64,000 nucleotides of DNA. Origin: Cenococcum geophilum 1.58 (Eukaryota > Ascomycota > Dothideomycetes > Gloniales > Gloniaceae). The notes under the pieces were generated by a model. That model had not been told where the DNA came from. It made no database searches and saw nothing but the letters and a program-made list of their open reading frames with translations. Position 1 is the first letter of the stretch. Each line of letters starts with the position of its first letter. This document shows, in pieces, positions 1 to 12,344 of the stretch. Position numbers and translations under genes: made by a program. The stretch covers positions 1,550,001 through 1,614,000 of the forward strand of contig KV748207.1 in the NCBI GenBank assembly GCA_001692895.1, given 5' to 3'.

Positions 1-467
1 TTTTGCTTATTTATAAGGGAAATCTTCTTCTTTACGTATGCCTACTTAAAGCGCCGCGCACCTTTAGTATGTCGTTTAAGCATTATCTTAAGCTGGCGTG
101 GTTTAACTCTAATATTAAAGTATTTAATCTAAGCCTTAAGGAACTAATCGCGGACTGGATTTAACGGAGATACCAAGCGCTAGCATTGCTCTTTTGTAAC
201 TCAAGACTTATAACTAAGGACTTTTGACCTCTTGCGCGTACAACGATGTATATTACGTCCATTTAAACGTCTATCGTGGAGCCAGCGTTTTACTGTAGGT
301 TCGGTAGTGCCAGATTTAATCGCAATCGTAAGAATGGATTTCTCGCCGTGTTCTCGGTCGTACGCGTTAAAAAAAAACTGGTCTTTTTTAATCGTATCGT
401 ATTCCCCGACATGTCTTTAGTTAGGAGGAGTCTTTTCGCGCGCTGCACGCCGTGTTATAGGAGCCAT
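1..467 (-). pseudogene. Tc1/mariner-type transposase, N-terminal part, RIP-mutated and cut by the window edge
   Basis: Read on the minus strand from the ATG at 467, a single frame runs to the window edge with only five stops, all of the type RIP makes from CAA, CAG, CGA or TGG. The readable part is a helix-turn-helix DNA-binding region (motif GTTEPTVKRWLHDRR) followed by a basic stretch with the motif KPRQLKIMLKRHTKGARR. This layout is that of the N-terminal half of fungal Tc1-like transposases, which bind the terminal inverted repeats; the catalytic DDE half would lie left of position 1. The ATG is chosen because the frame is coherent from there. The Copia element inserted about 70 bases upstream of this start. 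The superfamily call rests on motif memory and is moderately sure; a pogo-type transposase is the alternative. Confidence 0.6.
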
Positions 468-539
468 AATAGTGATGGTAAAAATGAGCGTTTTCGCGTT
501 TTCGCGTTCTCGCTTATTTTGACCCGTATCACGAGTAGC

Positions 540-724
540 TGTCAGATAATCTGTATTCTCGGTGGCGTAGGACGTGCACTGGTCACGTGCACGGGTCACG
601 TGTATTGTAAATATCTTCGTCTAAGCCTAGGGGCCCTAGGTCAAGCAACGATCTAGACACGATTAAGATCATTAATTAATTAACCCATTTTATTAATAAA
701 TAGCTCTATATAAACCATCTGACA
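540..724 (+). repeat. 5' LTR of Copia C1
   Basis: 185 bp with perfect short inverted ends TGTCAGAT and ATCTGACA. It matches the 3' LTR at 45749-45933 in length and along its whole course, differing mainly by C/T and G/A changes. This copy is less RIP-mutated than the 3' one: for example it keeps GTCACGTGCACGGGTCACGT where the partner has TA-rich versions. Confidence 0.95.
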
Positions 725-735
725 GTTATAAGCCC
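725..735 (+). other. Primer binding site of Copia C1, initiator-tRNA half-molecule type
   Basis: Directly after the LTR comes GTTATAAGCCC. The complement of the anticodon arm of initiator methionine tRNA contains GTTATGAGCCC, so there is a single G-to-A difference. Drosophila copia and related elements are known to prime from a 5' half of initiator tRNA at this same region. The position and near-match support this use here; the tRNA comparison is from memory. Confidence 0.6.
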
Positions 736-739
736 GGTC

Positions 740-2543
740 CACCGATATAAGAAGCTATTTAGCTATTACTTAATCATTTAAAGAAATTCTACCTTATTGT
801 CAGACTCTGATACTTAATCGTCATAAGACGACCCTGATTGAAATCCTACCTCAATTGTTACAGGACGAGATTCCATGAGATTCCACGAGATTCTACGAGA
901 TTCTACCTTAATTGTTAAAGGACGATCCTAACAATAAAGACGATCCTAATAATAAGGACGATCCTGATAATAAAATACTATCTTAATTCCTCCTTTGCCT
1001 ATTAGTTAAATGACTTTACCGATTACCTTATTAAACACGATTATCCTTAATAAGCTAGAAGACTAAGAATAATAGCTATAGCAACTCTAAGCCCTTATAG
1101 CTTAGTAAATTTAGGCCTACGTTAACCCAGCTATAGAAGCACCTTAAGAAGGTCTACTTAAAAAACCACCTTATCTAAAGGTTATAGATTTTAATAAGAA
1201 TGCAACCTTATATGTATAGCTCTCGTTAAATTAATAGAAAGCGTATAAGAATAGTAGATAATACTACAACTAGGATATAAAGTATTTTGTAACCGACTAC
1301 GGTACCCTGCCAAAACACTACCTTGTCTCACTAGCGTACCACCTTGTTTCAGTTGCCTAGCCCTTGACTCGCTCACCGACTCGGTCTACTTTCATGTATT
1401 TATACCACTTGATTTCCATAGATTTACAATAAAGTTGCTCATTCAATCCTTCACACTGCAAAGCTTACATATTTCCTAAGATAGGAAGATTATCTTTAAC
1501 AGATCCGCATCTAGATTACATCTATAGTATTAATTTAGAAGAAGCTACTGCTTAACCCTTCCTTAACTATTAAGGAATGGCTATCTCGGTTAAAGGAGAA
1601 CATAGAACCTACCTTATTGTTTATTAGAAAGAAGGTATAATACTAGTATACGGAAGCCCTTAAGGGGTTTAAACACTTATTAAAATTAAATTAGTGGTTA
1701 GATTAATGGGAATATATAATAGTACTAGAAGAGAAGTATAAGATCCCTTAAATATTAGATGGAATCTAGCTATAAGATTTAGCAGAAGTTATTTAACCTT
1801 TTAGCGACGCCTACTATATAAAGTATACTACCGAGTTAAATAACCCTTAGAAGTTAAGATCTTCCAAATACCGCAGAGTAGTAAAGGAGCTGTAAGAAGG
1901 ACTTAAAATACCCTTAAAGAAAGCTAATACTACTATAAGAGGGAGTACCTTTAATGCAGACTTTGTAGAGTAAGCCACAATAGATTACTTTAATACTACT
2001 AAAGGTCTAGGGAAAGGAACCTTAGTATATACTAGACGCTTAAAGAGAGCCAGGTTATTAGTAGATAAGAAGACATTCTATAAAAAGCTACTACCTGTGT
2101 ACTTAGCGTGCGAGAAACAAGGATATTCCTTTTAAGACTATTAGTATTTATTTAAAGATAAGAGACCTAAAGGAGTTATAATCAGAGATGCTCGCATTAA
2201 AAGGGTGCTAAAGAAGGTAGAAAAGAATAAGGATCTTACTAACTAAGTTATAAAGATTAGACTTAAAGAATAAAATAAGGCTTAATAACAATAGGATAAG
2301 AGCTAGGAGATAGTTAAGATTAAGGGAAAAGCTAATGCGATATTCCTAGAATTGTATTATACCGGTTAACTCTATCCGCTAAAGCTATTAACTATTCTTA
2401 ACTTAGGAACCACTCTCTATATCTTTAATAACCTCTCTTATCTCTATAACTTTAGGAAAGCTTTAAGATATAAATATATTATCGCCGGCAGCTTAGAAGT
2501 GCCTATACTAGGCTATAGTAATATTACTATCTAAATCACAAAA
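740..2543 (+). pseudogene. Copia C1 gag and start of protease, RIP-mutated, interrupted by element T
   Basis: The frame around 1650-2250 reads as a Gag polyprotein with only RIP-type stops, including a block near 2070-2130 (KTFYKKLLPVYLACEKQGYS) where a zinc knuckle would be expected; its cysteines are partly lost. At about 2396-2430 the protease active site can be read as LNLGTTLYIFN, where the family has L-D-S-G-A-T; the aspartate has become asparagine by a G-to-A change. The insertion of element T at 2544 falls inside the protease, which resumes at 4694. Gag packages RNA in cytoplasmic particles and the protease cuts the polyprotein; neither could work here. 740-1500 is less readable, but no other feature is seen in it. 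Confidence 0.75.
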
Positions 2544-2799
2544 TGTAAGGGTTATTTTGGCCCTTACTTGGCTATATCGCCTAGGGGCTCTTAGGGGTCG
2601 CTAAGGCTAGCCTTCGGCTAGCCCTTAGCACCTCCTTATAAGCACCTTAGGCTTACAGCCCTTCCCTCCTTATTAGTTTGTCTTTTTATAGGCTATTACC
2701 TACTCTTATTACTATATCGTCCTCTTTTATCAACTCTCCTTATAACTTATGCTTGGCTTACCTACTCCCTACTATATACCCTAGCAATACTGCCTTATA
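2544..2799 (+). repeat. 5' LTR of element T
   Basis: 256 bp, TGTAAGG at the left end and CCTTATA at the right end (RIP-changed from CCTTACA). It matches 4438-4693 along its whole length. Confidence 0.93.
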
Positions 2800-4437
2800 T
2801 TTAAACCGATCCTATACCCTTACGGGTAATAGCCTATAGTAAGCCGAGGGCTGCGCCCTTAAGCAATTTTACGATCCTCTATTTTTACCTAGAACGATTA
2901 CGTTTACTATAATACAGTAGGTACACCAGTAGACGCCTAGAGATTATATCTGCATAACAGTGTTAGAATACGGATTAGATCCTCTTCTTACCTAGAATAA
3001 TCGCGTATACTATAAAGCAGCTATACTAGTAAACGTCTAGCAGATCGTATCTGTATATTATAGTAGTAGATACGGATTAGAAGATAAGGGAGACGGTAGC
3101 TACCTAGCTAAGGGTTAGGGCTATTTAGATTGTACGCGATTATCTCCTAAGGCGATTGGTATACTTGTATATAATTAGCAGTGCAGCGGTGCAGCTCTAC
3201 CCCAACAGCAACTTAAAGGTAATTTAATTGCTATCCGAAAGCTTTCTGGCAGGAGTTAAAGGGAATCCTATATAATTAAGCTTGTAAACACTCTATAACT
3301 AACCGCGGTTTACTTACTATAGAGGTCCCACTAATAGAGATTAGAAGGTTAAACGTCCTTAAAGAGATATAGCTACCCTAGAGGCTATCTAATTGCTATT
3401 TAATGGCTATCTAAGAAACTAACGGCTAGTTTTTAAAGCTATAGCTACTACTATACGCTTCCAGATTAAATGCAATTAGGGCTATAGCCTAACCTAGAAA
3501 GTTTCTGGCTATTAGCTATAGGGCTGCCAAGACTAAACCGTAGGCGGTTGTTTCCTAGAGCTATAGCTTACCTAAGAGAATGGCGGCGGCTTAAAGATCC
3601 TATATAATCTCTTACGGAGCTATATCCTAACCCAGAGACTCTCTAGCTGTTAGCCTAAGGGCTGCCGAGACTAAACCGTAGGCGGTTGTCTCTTCTTAAG
3701 CTACGGCTTACCTTAAGAGCTATAGCTTGCCTAAGAGAATGGCAGCAGCTCTTAGATCCTACATAATCTCTTCTTATTGCTAATATTACTCCGTAATAAT
3801 AGTGTAATTTAGAAGAAAGGAAATACGCGTATGGCTATTTGGCCATCACTTCCTTATAAAAACTAATTACGCGGCCAGGGGAAGACAATTAAGACGTTAG
3901 TTTAAAGTCTCTAAAAAAGAGCTACGTCTTATAAAGATTGTACGCGATCTCTTAGCAAAGCTTTAGTTGCTTTAAGAGCTCCAGCTTGCTTTAAAAGCTC
4001 ATAAAACCCTATTGCGGTTAAATACCGATATCTCTCCGAACCCCTTCCGGGACGAGCCCTCTATAATCTCCCGCTACCGTAAGGTAATAGAGGGGGCTGA
4101 CCGTAAGAAGGGGGGGGGGTAATATAAGGGATATTCTTGCTGCTATTAGCCATAGAGCTGTCGAGACTTAATCGCAGGCGATTGTCTCCAAGACTGATCG
4201 TATACGATTAAGTCTTACCCACTAGCAGACGCTCTTTTCCTACCTAAAATAGGCCCTTTTTCCCACTGGGTTTTGGCTATAGGTTAAGGTTTTTATCAAG
4301 GCTGCTTGGCTAGTCCTTTTCCCCTATTTCTTTATTCCCTATATAAGCAAGGCTTTTACACTACTTACCTTTCTATATATAAAATCAATCTATTAGGATA
4401 CGGGCTAGGGGCTAGCCCTAACTAAGGGGGGGGGCAA

Positions 4438-4693
4438 TGTAAGGGTTATTTTGGCCCTTACTCGGCTATATTGTTTAGGGGCTCTTAGGGGTCGCTAAGG
4501 CTAGCCTTTAGCTAGCCCTTAGCACCTCCTTATAAGCACCTTAGGCTTATAGCCCTTTTCTCCTTATTGGTTTATCTCTCTATAGGCTATTGCCTACCCT
4601 TATTACTATATCGTCCTCTTTTATTAACTTTCCTTATAACTTATACTCGGCTTACCTACTCCCTACTATATACCCTAGCAATACTACCTTACA
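4438..4693 (+). repeat. 3' LTR of element T
   Basis: 256 bp with intact ends TGTAAGG and CCTTACA. It follows a run of nine G and is followed by the duplicated target CAAAA. Confidence 0.93.
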
Positions 4694-5967
4694 CAAAACT
4701 AGATAAGAGTAAGGGAATCCTATATCTTAAGGACGTTGCCTTTTATATGGACTTTAATACAAATCTAGTGTTATTCCGTCTACTTTAAAAATAAGGGTAC
4801 TACTAGAACAATAAAGGAGAGAATAATCTTTTAGTTTAAAAGGATAACTTAGTCCTATATTAAATGGAAGAATATTATAAACTATAGACTATTAAATACG
4901 TCCGACTAGGAAGACTATTAGCTTTTATTTTAAGCCGACTGCTACGCCGCTAACAGAAGCGCAGAATATCGTTAAGAGACGTTTATCTAGATTTAAAAGG
5001 TAATATATAACTATAGTATCTACGTCTAGGTTATCTAGAACCTATAAGCCTTTATTATTTAGGTATTAGCGCCCTAAGTGTTAAGCTTTAAGGCCCTAAG
5101 ATAACGGAATATTAACACTATAGCCTTGCTAAAATTAAGCGTTAGGTCTTATAAAGGCTCTTAAAATAAAAGATTAATAAACCCTATCTTAACCTCTATA
5201 TTAACTAAACCAACCTTATAGAAGCGTATACCGGATTTATACAAGTTATGCTTATCTATAATACCTACTTAGGAAAATCCTTCCTATACTTTATAACGAC
5301 GCATAGTAAGGAAAAGGAGATACTATAAGTGCTTAAAGATTTCATCTAGTGGATTCGTCTAAGGTATAACCTTAAAGTTAATACTATTAGATTAGACAAC
5401 AAGCTAGGGAGAAGAAAAACCCTTAAATAGCTACGGACTTAAGGGATTATATTTAAGCCTTTAGCGCCATATATTTAAGCTTAGAATAGTACCGCCAAAC
5501 GCTTAGGGAGTGTAATTATTAAGAGAGCATAAGTAATAAGAATTGCTGCTAATCTACTATATAATCTATAAAACGAGATAGTTAACTATATAGTCTACCT
5601 TAGAGATTAAACGCCACGGGAAAGTAATAGATAGAAATTGCTATATAAGAGGTTTTATACCTTCCTAGCTAATAGGAGATTAAGAAAACCATAACTAGTA
5701 TACCTAAAAGCCTACGGCTATAGGGTGTACGCGATAACGTCAGACGCCTAGCTAAAGAAGAAAAGGCTAAGCAAACTAGATCCGCGAGCCTATATTAGCT
5801 ACCTTATTAGCTATAACTCTACTAATATCTATAGAATCTAGATCCTATATAGGGGTATCATTATCTCTACTAGGGACGTTATCTTTAATAAAAAAATGTT
5901 CTTTAATAGTAAGTAAACGGATATCTTAAAGAACCTATATGCTGAATTAGATATACTAATTAAGAAG
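4694..5967 (+). pseudogene. Copia C1 protease end and integrase, RIP-mutated
   Basis: Directly after element T the frame reads LYLKDVAFYMDFNTNLVLF, the region that follows the protease in Copia polyproteins (L-x-x-V-x-Y-x-P-x-x-x-x-N-L). Further on, at about 5300-5410, comes an integrase core stretch with the motif VLKDFIQWIRLRYNLKV followed by IRLDNKLG, where the family has a second catalytic aspartate in an R-S-D-N-G-x-E motif. The integrase inserts the cDNA into nuclear DNA. The block ends abruptly at 5967, where G1 entered. RIP stops are spread throughout. Confidence 0.8.
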
Positions 5968-6391
5968 TGTTAGGAACGCTTTAAGTACAATATTATAACT
6001 ACTTAGAGAAGAGTCGGAAGAAGCTAGTTAGTTAATTTAGGTATAGTCTAGAATAGAGCTAATAGAGCTATATAACGAGGAATGGTAACTAAGGTCACGT
6101 AATATAATCTATATAATCTATAAGATCTATATAATCCATAATAAAGTAAATAGAGTACACGTACACTATATATAAGAAGGATTTTATAGGAATACGGTTG
6201 CGTATTTAAGGACCCTTAATCCCTACCTAGATAGTTCCTTCCTTATAGTAATTCTTAGAATACAATTAGAGTTAATCTATTAGGTAACTACTTTACTAGT
6301 TATTATTACGTTGTTAACTTTAATTTATATTACTTATACACCTAGCCTATTAATAAGCCTATTTTAGTACTTACTATAAGGTTCCGTTACA
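5968..6391 (+). repeat. 5' LTR of G1
   Basis: 424 bp, begins TGTTAGGAACGC and ends TTCCGTTACA. The same family of LTR occurs at 9073, 38235, 42985, and reversed at 47530 and 61589. A TATTTAAG motif near 6201 followed by a conserved GGACCC block is the likely core promoter. Confidence 0.95.
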
Positions 6392-9072
6392 TAATTACTA
6401 CCTAGTTATAGTATTAAATATAGAAAGTCGAATAACATACTACTAAAAGCAGCCACTATAACGCCATTAACGGCGGTAACTACTTTAAGGTTAGGAAACG
6501 ACACTAGTATAGCAGATACTAACTTATAGCAACCTATAACGGTTAAACAGCTATAAGAGATAACCAGTTAATAGAAAATAATATAATATTAAAAAATAGG
6601 ATTAACGAGATAGGAGCAGCAAAGATTAAGTTACTATTAATTAAAAGATTCTTAGGAGAAAGGTTAAAGCTTAAAGGATTTCTTATATAAATGCACTTTA
6701 AAGTTATATAAGAAGGGGTAAAGCTACTAATACCTATGGATTGAATAGTATATGCGGGACTATTCCTATTAGGAAGGGTACTTAAGTAGTTTAAGCCTTA
6801 TTTTATGGAAATATAGGTAAACGGAATAATAACCACTAATTAGGAGGTATAATTTATATTTTTAAGCTAGGAAGGGTTTATAGAGCGACTTATATAGATA
6901 TTTAGAGACCTAGAGGTAGTAACTACGGCGAAAAGAAAACTCTAAAATATTACGTAATAAACCTTAGCGATTAAGTATATAATGTAGTTTTAGATGTTAG
7001 CTATATAAGTTAAGTGGAATAATGAGGCGCTTATGGTACAGTATAAATAAGGACTTAAGGCTAAAGTCTAGGACGCGATTATTCTAATAAAAGATGCGGA
7101 AACCCTACGGGATTTTAATAGATTAAGCGATTAAGATTAACAATTAGATTTACTAAAGGGAATAGGCCAAGAGAGGCTAAGATAGAGTTCTATAGTTATA
7201 TAAGGCGTAAAGTACGTAATAACTAAAGCTAAGTTAGAAATTATAGTATAGCGCAGAGCTAATAGACCTAAGTAGTACTAAAGAAGCCTATAAGAGATAA
7301 AGTAAGAAACTATAAAAACCTAAAGGTTAAGGATCTAGTAATTATAAGACTAAACAGTAGAGGCTAAACCAGGGATCTTAGCAGTAGAAGATGTTTAGGC
7401 GAACTCTATAGCAAAGTTAGTAGTTTAAAGATAGAGCTTATATAAATTGTAGAAAATAAGGTTACTTCGCAAGAGATTATAAAGATAGTTAAAGTTACTA
7501 TATAATAAAGGGAACTAGACTAGTAGAAGATATATATATATAGATAAATAATAGTATACTATAAGGAACAAAAGAATATTTAATTAGAAGTTTTGCGTTT
7601 TATTATAATAACGTATACTAAATTTATAAAGACGCTAAGTATAGCGTAAGCTACTAGCTATAGGAGCTAAAATCTTTAAAGTATAGGGGAACTAATAAAC
7701 TATTACGTAGATTAGATATTAAAGACGACGAGTTTAATATAGGCAAAGTATTTATAGACGATAAGGTAATAAAGGCAGTTTACTAAGAACGCGTAAACCT
7801 TAAAGAAGTTATATTAGAAGTAAAGACTAAGACCGCTATAAAGCAAGGTTTAGTAACAGGAATTATAATAATATTAAATACGGCATCTATTGCTTTATAA
7901 GATAAAAGAAAAAGTATTTTATAGGGATTAAGTAAGCAAACAACTACTAGTGCTAATTTATTACTTAATAAAGGTAAAAAGCTAAAGGCTTAAGATTTTT
8001 AAGATGAGATAAAAAACGACTAAGATTTTTAAGATAAGATAAGGTATACCTAAGGACCTATAACGGATAGAAACCGATAAAGTAGGGCAATAGCTTAGTT
8101 TAAAGATATACGAATAAGTATAAGGTAGAGTTTCCTATAGGTATAAGACTCTTAAGATAAAATAAGTAAGATTTAAGACTCTTAAAATAAGATAAGAACA
8201 CCTAAGCCTAGTTAGACTAAGGTAGAAGTAAAGCTTAAGATAGAAGTAAGCTTAGAATTAAGAATTCTATAGAACTAAGACTTTAAGATACAAATAAGGA
8301 CTATTAACGAGATTAAGAAGTAAGAAGACTTTAAGAATCTACTTATAAAACGCAAAAGAAAAGAAACTATAGAGGAGTTTAAAGTAAGAATTACCTTATA
8401 GCAAGATAAGAAACTAGATAAGAAATTTAGTATACTAGAACGTATAAAGGATAGAGCATCTATATAAAGAATTACTAATAGGCCTAGGGTAGGCATATTA
8501 AGAGCTAAGTAGCTTACTAAACTGAAATAAGAAGAGGATTTAAGGATTTTAATTAGATTTAAAGAACGATATATAAAGGGCTATTATAACGTAGTAATAA
8601 GAAGATACTTCCTTATGGACAAGCCGTATATACTTAAGGGGCTATACTAAAAGTAGTATAGGCAACGGCATAATAACAAGTAGGAAGATTTCTATATATA
8701 GCTAGATAAAAAGGTTGTCTAAGACCACCCGATTATAGAAAAGGCTATAAGTTATATTAAAGAAGCCTTAATTATAATATTAAAAGATCTAGAGAAGTAA
8801 TTAGAGGACTAAAGAAGTAAGAAATAAATCTTAGTATCTATAAATAAAGTTATAACGCTTAAATTAATATAAGAAAGGTTTAAACTTAAAGATAAAGATA
8901 AACTAAGAGTTAACCTAAAATACTAAGTATATTATACGTTGGCATAAATTATATATATAAATAATATATATAATATATATAAAGTATCTAATAAGGATAT
9001 ATTAGGCACTAGATAAGGCGGAATATAGAAATGCTAAGTATATATATAGTTGGCACTTAGTAGAAGTATAAA
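6392..9072 (+). pseudogene. G1 gag region, RIP-mutated, cut by G2
   Basis: The frame beginning near 6433 matches the gag of G2 (which starts at 9545) almost base for base. A degraded zinc knuckle reads AYINCRK-x-GYFARDYK near 7437-7490, where the family has C-x2-C-x4-H-x4-C. The long region 7560-8960 is rich in repeated AAGATTTTTAAGAT-like units and would code for an acidic or charged linker before the protease. G2 interrupts the element at 9073, before the protease, which continues at 38666. Gag would form the particle shell; nothing intact remains. Confidence 0.75.
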
Positions 9073-9498
9073 TGTTACAGACGCTTTAAGTACGATGTTA
9101 CGACTACTTGGAGAAGAGACGGAAGAAGCTAGTTGGTTAATTTAAGCACGGTCTAGAATAGAGCCGATAGAGCCATATAACGAGGAATAGTAACTAAGGT
9201 TATATAACATGCTACGTGTTAAATAAGAAGAACGAGAGGAACTTATATACCTTACGTATAAGACGTATATTACGTATAAGAAGAATTTTATAAGAGTACG
9301 GTTGTGTATTTAAGGACCCTTAGTCCCTACCTAGATAGTTCCTTCCTTATAGTGATTCTTAGAATATAATTAGAGTTAATCTATTAGGCAACCACTCCAC
9401 CAGTTATTATTNCTTATTAACTATTATTACTTGCATTTCCTACACACCTAGCCTAATAATAGGACCTACCGTAGTTCTTGCTACAAGGTTCTATTACA
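9073..9498 (+). repeat. 5' LTR of G2
   Basis: 426 bp, begins TGTTACAGACGCTTTAAG and ends TTCTATTACA. It is the partner of 38235-38660. One undetermined base is at 9411. Confidence 0.95.
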
Positions 9499-9544
9499 TA
9501 ATTACTACCTATTTATAGTATTAAATAATAGTAAGTCGGACAAC

Positions 9545-12340
9545 ATGCCACTGAAAGCAGCCACTATAACGCTATTGACGGTAGCAACTACTTTAAGGTT
9601 AGATAACGACACTAGCATAGCAGATACTGACTTATAGCAACCTATAACGGTTAAACAACTACAAGAGATAGTTAACCAGCTAACAGAAAATAACGCGACA
9701 TTGAAAAATAGGATTAATAGGATAGGCGCAGTAAAGGTTAAGTTACTATCGATTTAAAGATTCTTAGGAGAGAGATTAAAGCTTAAAGGATTCCTTACGC
9801 AAATGCACTTTAAGGTAGCGCAAGAGGGAGCTAAGCTAGTAACACCTATGGATTAAATAGCGTACGCAGAATTGTTCTTAACAGGAAGGGTATTTAAATA
9901 GTTTAAGCCTTACCTTACAGAAATCTAGGTAAATGGAATGACAACTACGAACTAAGAGGTACGGTTTATATTCTTAAGCTAGAATGGATTTATAGAACGA
10001 CTTATATAAATATTTAGAGACCTAAAGGCAGTAACTACGGCGGAAAGAAAACTCTAAAATATTATATAATAAACCTTAGCAATTAAGTATATAACGCAGT
10101 TCTAGACGTTAGTAATATAAGTAGAGTAGAATAATAGGGCGCTTATAGCACAGTATAAACAAGGACTTAAGGCTAAAGTTTAGAACGTAATTATTCTAAT
10201 AGAAGATGCGGACACCCTAAAGGAACTAATAGATTAAGCGATTAAGATTAATAATCGGATCTACTAAAGGGAACAGACTAAGTAAGGTTAGGATAGAGTT
10301 TTATAGTCGTATAAGGCGTAGAGTATATAATAACTAAAGCTAAGTTAAAAACCATGGTATGGCGTAGAGCTAATAGACCTAAGTAGTACTAAAGAAGCCT
10401 ATAAGAGATGGAGTAAGAAACTATAGAAACCCAGAGGATAAGGATTAAGTAATTAAAGGTCTAAGGAGTAGAGGCTAAATTAGGGATCTTAGTAGCAGAA
10501 GATATTTAGGCGGACTCTATAGTAAGAAAAATGGTTTAGAGAAGGAGCTTATATAAATTATAGAAAACAGGGTTATTTTGTAAGGGATTGCAGAGATAGT
10601 TAGAAGTACTATATAATAAAGGGAACTAGACTAACGGCAGACGATATATATATATAGAGGGATAATAATATACTACGAGGAATAAAAGAGTGTTTAATTA
10701 AAAGTTTTACGTTTTGTTATAATAACGTATGCCGAATTTATAAGGATGCTAAGTATAGCGTAAGCTACTAGCTATAGGAGCCAGTACTTATAGGATATAG
10801 AGGAACTAATAAACTAGTTCGCAGATCGGATATTAAGGACGATAACTTTAATATAGGCGAAACATTTCGTAATAATAAGGCAATAAGGGCGGTTTATTAG
10901 GAATACGTAGCCATCGGAGATGTTATACTAAAGGTAGAGGATAATTCCACTATAGAATAGGGAATATTAGTAGGGATTAAGACCCTACTAGATACGATAT
11001 CTATCGCTTCGCGAGATGTAAGAGAAGTAGGACAGCGAACTACTTTGGCACTTGGTAAAGGCAAAAGGCCATAGGCTTAAGATTCTTAAGATAAGATAAG
11101 AGACGATTAAGATTCTTAAAACAAGATAAGAGATGACTAAGATTCTTAAGACGAGATAAGGTAAGCTTAAGAACCTATAATAGACAACAACTAATAGAGC
11201 AGAGCAGCGGCTTAGTTTAAAGATATACGAATAAGCTTAGGACGAAGTTTCCTATAGGTATAAGACTCTTAAGACGAGATAAGTAAGATTTAAGACTCTT
11301 AAGACGAGATAAGAATACTAAGTAAGCCTAGTTAGACTAAGGCTAGAGCTAGGCTTAAGTTAGAAGTAAGCTTAGGATTAAAGAATTTAAGGGGCTAAGA
11401 ATTTGGAGAATAAATTAGGACACCTATAGATAAGAAGTAAGGAGCTTCTTTATAGATTAGAGAATCTGTAATATAAATAGCAACTAGACTAAGAGACAGA
11501 CACATAAACCTAAAAGATTTACTAGTAAAATATAGTGTTTAGACTAAAGATTAAAAAGTTAATATTAAGATTAAAAAGTAAAAGAACTTTAAGGATTAGA
11601 GCGTAAGACGCAAACTAAAAGAAACTATAAAAGAATTTAGGCAAAGAATTATTGTATAGTAAGAACAGAAACTAGATAAGAGATCTAGTATATTAGGACG
11701 TATAAGGGACAGAGCACTAGTACGAAGAATTACTAATAGGCCTAGGGTAGGTATATTAAGAGCTAAGTAGCTTACTAAACTGGAAAATAAAAAGGATCTA
11801 GGGATCCCTACTAGGTTTAAAGAATAATATATAAAGGGCTATTATAATATAGTAATAAGAAGATACTTCCTTATAGATAAGCCGTATATACTCTAGCAGC
11901 TGTACTAAAAGTAGTATCGGCAGAGACATAATAATAAGTGGGAAGATTTCTATATATAGTTAGACGAAAAAGTTATCTAAGACCACCCGATTATGGAAAA
12001 GGCTATAAATTATATTAAAGGAGCCTTAATTATAATATTAAAGGATCTAGAGGAATAATTAGAGGACTAGAGAAGTAAGAGACGTATCTTAGTACCTATA
12101 AATAAAATTATAATATTTAGATTAGCATAATAAAGGTTTAAACTTAAGGATAAAGATGAACTAAGAGTTAACCTAAAGCACCTAGCACACTATACGCTAT
12201 TATGGATTATATATGTGGACGATATATATAAGATGCACAAAAATCTAAAGGAAAAAAAATCGGAAATACCCTATAAGGATATATTGGATAATAGATAAGC
12301 AATAATATAGGAATGCTAAGTATATACATAGCTGGCATTT
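9545..12340 (+). pseudogene. G2 gag, RIP-mutated
   Basis: The frame starts at ATG 9545 (MPLKAATITLLTVATTLRL) and runs with only RIP-type stops through a capsid-like gag domain (RFIFLSQNGFIERLI-type block near 9960-10020). A zinc-knuckle remnant YRKQGYFVRDC is at about 10550-10590, with cysteines and histidine changed to tyrosine by RIP. After the knuckle a charged linker contains repeated GATTCTTAAGA-type units near 11080-11300. The start is chosen because the ATG sits about 50 bases after the LTR and the homologous position in G1 is the same. It would package genomic RNA; it is now non-functional. Confidence 0.8.
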
Positions 12341-12344
12341 AGTA

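Larger units (their letters stand above)
2544..4693 (+). mobile_element. Short non-autonomous LTR element T (2150 bp) inside Copia C1
   Basis: Two 256-bp LTRs (2544-2799 and 4438-4693) begin TGTAAGG and end CCTTATA / CCTTACA. The target duplication CAAAA is perfect (2539-2543 and 4694-4698). The 1638-bp interior is too short for gag-pol, and I found no pol motif in it. A G-rich purine tract just before the 3' LTR (about 4423-4437) is the plus-strand primer site. The interior holds related blocks around GACTAAACCGTAGGCGGTTG at about 3530, 3670 and 4150. It resembles TRIM or LARD-type elements that rely on another element's enzymes. Orientation is set by the purine tract. Confidence 0.9.

Noticed and set aside
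276..656. Plus-strand open frame of 126 residues
   Set aside because: It is the antisense of the Tc1-like transposase and runs into the Copia LTR at 540, so it is a shadow.
1191..1376. Minus-strand open frame of 61 residues in the Copia gag region
   Set aside because: Antisense to the element's coding direction, with no motif.
4095..4125. Second purine tract followed by TATAAGGGAT, as if another LTR started inside element T
   Set aside because: The sequence after it does not match the 256-bp LTR beyond about ten bases.
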